Source: an uncultured Clostridia bacterium
Lineage (GTDB): Bacteria > Bacillota > Clostridia > Christensenellales > DTU072
Length of the DNA stretch: 8,562 nucleotides
Reading direction: 5' to 3'
NCBI GenBank assembly: GCA_934296355.1
Contig: CAKRAY010000057.1
Coordinates: forward strand, 1 to 8,562
Numbering within the stretch: the stretch's first letter is position 1; each line of letters opens with the position of its first letter. Positions 6,131-8,562 of this stretch are shown piece after piece. The notes under the pieces are model-generated. The model was not told the DNA's origin. It worked only from the letters and a program-made list of their open reading frames with translations, and made no database searches. The translations under genes and the position numbers were made by a program.

Positions 6131-6159
6131 ATTGTAGCAAAAAAAACTTTGTTTTTCAA
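6131..6159 (-). promoter_or_regulatory. Promoter of the DUF308-like gene
   Basis: On the minus strand TTGAAA (6159-6154), 17 nt, and TACAAT (6136-6131) form a good sigma-A promoter about 55 bp upstream of the start codon at 6076. Confidence 0.75.
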
Positions 6160-6208
6160 GTCTCTTACATAATATATTTTATAGTCGTTTGCGAGATTCG
6201 CGACAACT

Positions 6209-6246
6209 CGCGCGCCGCGCTTTTGCGGAGTAAAAGAATGCGCGCG
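6209..6246. repeat. GC-rich nested hairpin between divergent promoters
   Basis: Perfect outer arms CGCGCGC (6209-6215) and GCGCGCG (6240-6246) enclose an inner CTTTT (6220-6224)/AAAAG (6232-6236) stem with a 7-nt loop. It lies between the minus promoter at 6131-6159 and the plus promoter at 6271-6299, upstream of both transcripts. Its layout resembles the structure at 184-223. Confidence 0.45.
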
Positions 6247-6270
6247 GAACGTTCAGACAAAAATTGGGTA

Positions 6271-6299
6271 TTGAATTATCGCAAGCGTCGTGCTACAAT
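6271..6299 (+). promoter_or_regulatory. Promoter of the 51-residue membrane protein gene
   Basis: TTGAAT (6271-6276), 17 nt, and TACAAT (6294-6299) precede the gene by about 90 bp. The leader contains a small GGCT/AGCC hairpin around 6329-6344 and no other recognisable element. Confidence 0.7.
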
Positions 6300-6388
6300 A
6301 AACTTAGAAGGGTAAACAAGTTGATTTTCGGCTTAATATTTAGCCTTAAAACTTGCTTAATTCAATCTTTAATACTCGGAGGCGCGTT

Positions 6389-6544
6389 ATGTTCGAAAAA
6401 TTTGACAAAGATAAATTACGTAAGATTTTCATTCCGCTGTTTTTCGTTATTTCCGTAGTCGCCATTATGGCGATAGTTGCCTTCGTGGCAAGTAACGTCG
6501 GCGTAGCCACGGTGACTGCGGACGTTGGGCCGATAATCTCGTAA
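6389..6544 (+). CDS. Small single-pass membrane protein, unknown function
   Basis: The 51-residue product has a charged amphipathic N-terminus (FEKFDKDKLRK, residues 2-12), one hydrophobic helix of about 25 residues (13-38, rich in I, V, F and A), and a short polar tail ending in ADVGPIIS. The topology suggests a cytoplasmic N-terminus and a short outside tail, or an uncleaved signal anchor. It matches no family that I recognise. GGAGG at 6378-6382, 6 nt before ATG 6389, supports this start over the upstream in-frame ATG at 6353. It has its own promoter and a terminator hairpin at 6577-6609, so it is a free-standing gene. It could also be a secreted peptide precursor, but no leader-cleavage motif is visible. 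Confidence 0.65.
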   Translation: MFEKFDKDKLRKIFIPLFFVISVVAIMAIVAFVASNVGVATVTADVGPIIS

Positions 6545-6576
6545 TCCTACAGGAATTATCAGAAATATTGACTTTC

Positions 6577-6609
6577 GGTTACCGCTTTATTAAGTTCGGT
6601 AACCTTTTT
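6577..6609 (+). terminator. Terminator of the small membrane protein gene
   Basis: GGTTACC (6577-6583) and GGTAACC (6598-6604) form a perfect 7-bp stem with a 14-nt loop, followed by TTTTT (6605-6609). It lies 33 bp after the stop codon. The loop is long and the T-run short, so strength is uncertain. Confidence 0.65.
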
Positions 6610-6930
6610 ATACGGTTTTTCAATCTCGCGCAGGTCTATAATTGCGGTTTTTATGCGGTTTTTTACAAGTCAAAAAGAGGTTTTTCGCGCGCCAAGCGAA
6701 CGAAAAAGGTTATTCGATAAAAAATATTTTCTTTTTTTAGGAAAAAAAATTGTTCTTACCGCTTGCAATGCGTTTGACTTAATCTTTTTTTTGAAGTTAT
6801 ATAACAAGGTTATTTGTGTCGCACACGCATACGCGTGCGTACGAAAGGATTTTCGAGTCGCATATTGCTTTAAGAAAAGCGCGATGAAAGAATTTTGAAA
6901 AAACGTTAAAAGAATTAAAACGAGGATTCT
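6610..6930. other. Non-coding stretch upstream of the lipoprotein gene
   Basis: No convincing gene is visible: open frames here are Lys/Phe-rich, lack ribosome binding sites and reflect A/T runs. It holds three (T/A)(G/A)CGGTTTTT words (6611, 6643, 6654), overlapping short stems TTTTTCG/CGAAAAA (6681-6707) and TTCGC/GCGAA (6684-6700), a candidate promoter at 6774-6803, and a CACGC-ATAC-GCGTG hairpin in the following leader. The composition is more A/T-rich than the flanking genes. Confidence 0.5.
6774..6803 (+). promoter_or_regulatory. Candidate promoter of the lipoprotein gene
   Basis: TTGACT (6774-6779), an 18-nt T-rich spacer and TATATA (6798-6803) give a plausible promoter, with a leader of about 120 nt before the gene at 6931. 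The A/T-rich context makes a chance match possible. Confidence 0.45.
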
Positions 6931-8097
6931 ATGATGAAGAAAAGAATGGTACCGATTATCATGATTGCCGTGGCGTTGCTGGCGTGCTTTTTGACCGCGT
7001 GCAATTCCGGCGAGGTCGACGTAAGCGGTAAAACGAAAGTGGTGTTCGTACTCGAAGGCGGAACGTATAAAAACAGCGACCTTCCCGTTACCTACTACTA
7101 CGGGTTCGAAGAAGGAACGAGCAATTTGATTAAAGACATGTTCGCGAGCGACACGGGATACAAGTTGGAACGCAACGGATACGAAGTCGAGGGTTGGTAT
7201 CGTACGAGAAAGGAAGACGGCGGAAAAGTTACTTACGAAGACAAGTGGAATTTCGAAACCGACAAGGTTACGAGCGAGGGCGTCACTTTGTACGCGAACT
7301 GGCAACCTATTATCAAGTATTCCTACGCGATTTACTATAAAAAAGCCGACGGCACCGAACAACAAATCGGCGAACCGTATTTCGTAAAGAAAGGCGACGC
7401 GTTCAACGACATTCTCGGCAAGGCGAAGAAAGGTATGTCGGGCTATACGTTTTTACGCTTCGCGCAAGCAAACGGCGAAGAATGGGACGAAACGTTTAAG
7501 CATCCCGGCGGCGAAACCGACTGCGAAATAAAAGTTTACGCCGAGTACATCGAGGGTAAGTGGAGTATCGTGAATACGTTTAACGAACTCAAACTCAACA
7601 AGAAGAACAACATTTATCTTAACGCCGATTTAGACCTTGGCGGAAAAGAATTTTCCTTCGGCGAATATAAGGGCAACTTTAACGGCAACGGACATACGAT
7701 AAGCAATTTCAAAATCGCTTACGACCCGTCGCGTAACGGGCTTTCCGAAGATAAAAACGATTCCACTATGAAGAGTTTGTACATAAGCGTTTTCGGCAAC
7801 GTGAAAAACGCCGTTATCGAAAACTTAACGCTCGCAAACGTTTCGGTGGAAGTAAGCACTACGTTTGACCAAACCGACAGAATTTACGTTTCCGCAATAT
7901 GCTCGTTTATGGAGAATTCCGTAATACGCAACGTTAACGTAAAGAACTTCGATATGACAATCGCGAAAACGCCGTGGGACGACGACGAAGAAAAGAAAAA
8001 AGATAATCTGGTCGTCGCGGCGGACGGAATTTACGTAGAAAAGGACGAAACGTCCGCAGTGGAAAATTCGAGCGTGGAATACGCCGGGAAAGAATAA
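6931..8097 (+). CDS. Lipoprotein with InlB-like and GLUG/beta-helix-like regions
   Basis: The 388-residue product has a signal peptide with a lipobox LTAC (Cys24), so it should be anchored on the outer face of the membrane. Residues about 34-125 read as an InlB B-repeat/Listeria-Bacteroides repeat: a V-V-F strand at the start, then GYEVEGWYR (near 84-91) and closing LYANW (120-124). Residues 127-212 form a second, more degenerate module (GYTFLRF, KVYAEY). Residues about 212-345 contain DLDLGGKEF and GNFNGNGHTISNF (248-260), then AVIENLTLANVSV and SVIRNVNVKNFDM, typical of GLUG-type beta-helix repeats. The tail is charged. GAGG at 6922-6925 serves ATG 6931 or the adjacent 6934. Surface adhesion or polymer binding is inferred from the domains only. 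Confidence 0.8.
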   Translation: MMKKRMVPIIMIAVALLACFLTACNSGEVDVSGKTKVVFVLEGGTYKNSDLPVTYYYGFEEGTSNLIKDMFASDTGYKLERNGYEVEGWYRTRKEDGGKVTYEDKWNFETDKVTSEGVTLYANWQPIIKYSYAIYYKKADGTEQQIGEPYFVKKGDAFNDILGKAKKGMSGYTFLRFAQANGEEWDETFKHPGGETDCEIKVYAEYIEGKWSIVNTFNELKLNKKNNIYLNADLDLGGKEFSFGEYKGNFNGNGHTISNFKIAYDPSRNGLSEDKNDSTMKSLYISVFGNVKNAVIENLTLANVSVEVSTTFDQTDRIYVSAICSFMENSVIRNVNVKNFDMTIAKTPWDDDEEKKKDNLVVAADGIYVEKDETSAVENSSVEYAGKE

Positions 8098-8108
8098 GTC
8101 AATACTCG

Positions 8109-8125
8109 AAAAACGCCGCGTTTTT
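8109..8125 (+). terminator. Possible weak hairpin with T-run
   Basis: AAAAACG (8109-8115) and CGTTTTT (8119-8125) can pair around CCG. The stem is mostly A-T with a 3-nt loop, so it is at best a partial terminator in the 86-bp gap between the two lipoprotein genes. Partial read-through would leave the downstream gene co-transcribed at a lower level. Confidence 0.3.
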
Positions 8126-8183
8126 AACGCGAGCGACAACGAAAGTATAAAATAAAAGAGAAAAAATAAACGGAGGTCAGCAT

Positions 8184-8562
8184 ATGACTACAAGAACGAG
8201 AGTGAAAAAAAGAGTTTTCGTCGGCATCGTATCCGTACTGATGCTTTTATGCGTGGTAACCGCTTTCACGGCTTGCCGCGACAAGAAAACTTATTACAAC
8301 AACGAAACCGACGCTTTGGTTTTCTCCACGCAAGAATTGGATAAGGTTTTCAATCCTTTCTTTTCTACGTCGGCAACCGACGGTAACGTGGTAGGCTTGA
8401 CGCAAATCGGAATGATCGGTAACGACAAGAACGGCAGACCCGTATACGGCGACGACGAAGCGGTTGTCGTCAAGGATATGCAAACCTTGACCGAAGGCGA
8501 GGGCGAAGAGCAAAAAACGACTTACTACTTCGTATTGAAGAACAACGTTCGTTTTTCTAACG
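8184..8562 (+). CDS. ABC transporter substrate-binding lipoprotein, oligopeptide type (partial, 3' end missing)
   Basis: The frame runs open to the window edge, giving 126 residues. The N-terminus has basic residues (RTRVKKR), a hydrophobic core and a lipobox FTAC with Cys31, so the protein is a lipoprotein. The mature start DALVFSTQELDKVFNPFFST (45-64) is the usual opening of family 5 (OppA/DppA-like) solute-binding proteins, which bind peptides or other solutes outside the cell. Further family-like text is TYYFVLKNNVRFSN at the edge, where these proteins have Y-x-F-x-L-(R/K)-x-x-(V/I)-x-F-(S/H)-(D/N)-G. GGAGG at 8172-8176, 7 nt before ATG 8184, sets the start. Permease and ATPase genes are expected to the right but are not visible. 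Confidence 0.85.
   Translation, partial: MTTRTRVKKRVFVGIVSVLMLLCVVTAFTACRDKKTYYNNETDALVFSTQELDKVFNPFFSTSATDGNVVGLTQIGMIGNDKNGRPVYGDDEAVVVKDMQTLTEGEGEEQKTTYYFVLKNNVRFSN

Noticed and set aside
6653..6898. 81-codon plus-strand frame before the lipoprotein gene
   Set aside because: No Shine-Dalgarno, a Phe/Lys-rich product dictated by A/T runs, and it covers the candidate promoter.
6670..7365. 231-codon minus-strand frame
   Set aside because: It is antisense to the lipoprotein signal peptide and InlB-like region and has no recognisable domain.
7960..8097. Frameshift truncating the 388-residue lipoprotein
   Set aside because: The abrupt charged tail suggested a lost C-terminus, but no continuing GLUG-like text was found in the other frames after 8097, and a new ribosome binding site and gene follow.
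1..8562. CRISPR array, insertion sequence, tRNA or rRNA
   Set aside because: No regularly spaced direct repeats, transposase, terminal repeats or tRNA-like folds were seen on either strand.

Overview
The window looks like chromosomal DNA from an anaerobic low-GC Gram-positive bacterium, most likely an uncultured gut-type member of the Clostridia. The reasons are the strong AGGAGG-type ribosome binding sites, sigma-A style TTGACA/TATAAT promoters, lipoprotein signals with InlB-type repeats, a clostridial-style feoA-feoA-feoB-(Cys-rich miniprotein) operon, and a 395-residue CofE-like protein of the kind found in gut Firmicutes. The exact lineage cannot be fixed from the sequence alone. No transposon, phage, CRISPR, tRNA or rRNA gene is visible.

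Layout. Positions 1-300 are regulatory. On the minus strand a promoter (139-167) feeds an FMN (RFN) riboswitch (about 9-128) that controls a gene beyond the left edge. A divergent plus-strand promoter (253-282) drives a CofE-like (F420-0:glutamate ligase family) gene (349-1536). A terminator usable in both directions (1552-1584) separates it from a convergent TetR-family regulator (1603-2202, minus). A 215-bp control region (2203-2417) follows. It holds a perfect TTGACA-N17-TATAAT promoter, a 7+2+7 palindrome in that promoter's spacer, and three related ATATGAA/TTCATAT elements spaced by whole helical turns. It drives the ferrous-iron uptake operon feoA1-feoA2-feoB and a 54-residue FeoB-associated Cys-rich membrane protein (2418-5425), which ends at another two-way terminator. 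A six-helix HdeD/DUF308-like membrane protein (5492-6076) is convergent to feo.

Further right is a divergent promoter region. Next come a 51-residue single-helix membrane protein with its own promoter and terminator (6389-6544), a 386-bp non-coding stretch with a candidate promoter, a lipoprotein with InlB-like and GLUG/beta-helix-like parts (6931-8097), and the start of an oligopeptide-type ABC transporter substrate-binding lipoprotein that runs off the right edge (8184-8562).

How the parts fit together. The feo genes form one functional unit: FeoB is the Fe(II) permease with its G-protein domain, the two FeoA proteins are cytoplasmic SH3-like partners, and the small Cys-rich protein is a common but unexplained companion. 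The divergent TetR gene is the natural suspect for the palindrome in the feo promoter. The most unusual item is the riboswitch. It is clearly of the FMN fold but departs from consensus at several core positions and has a clipped P2 loop, so it may be a variant with altered ligand specificity or a decaying element.
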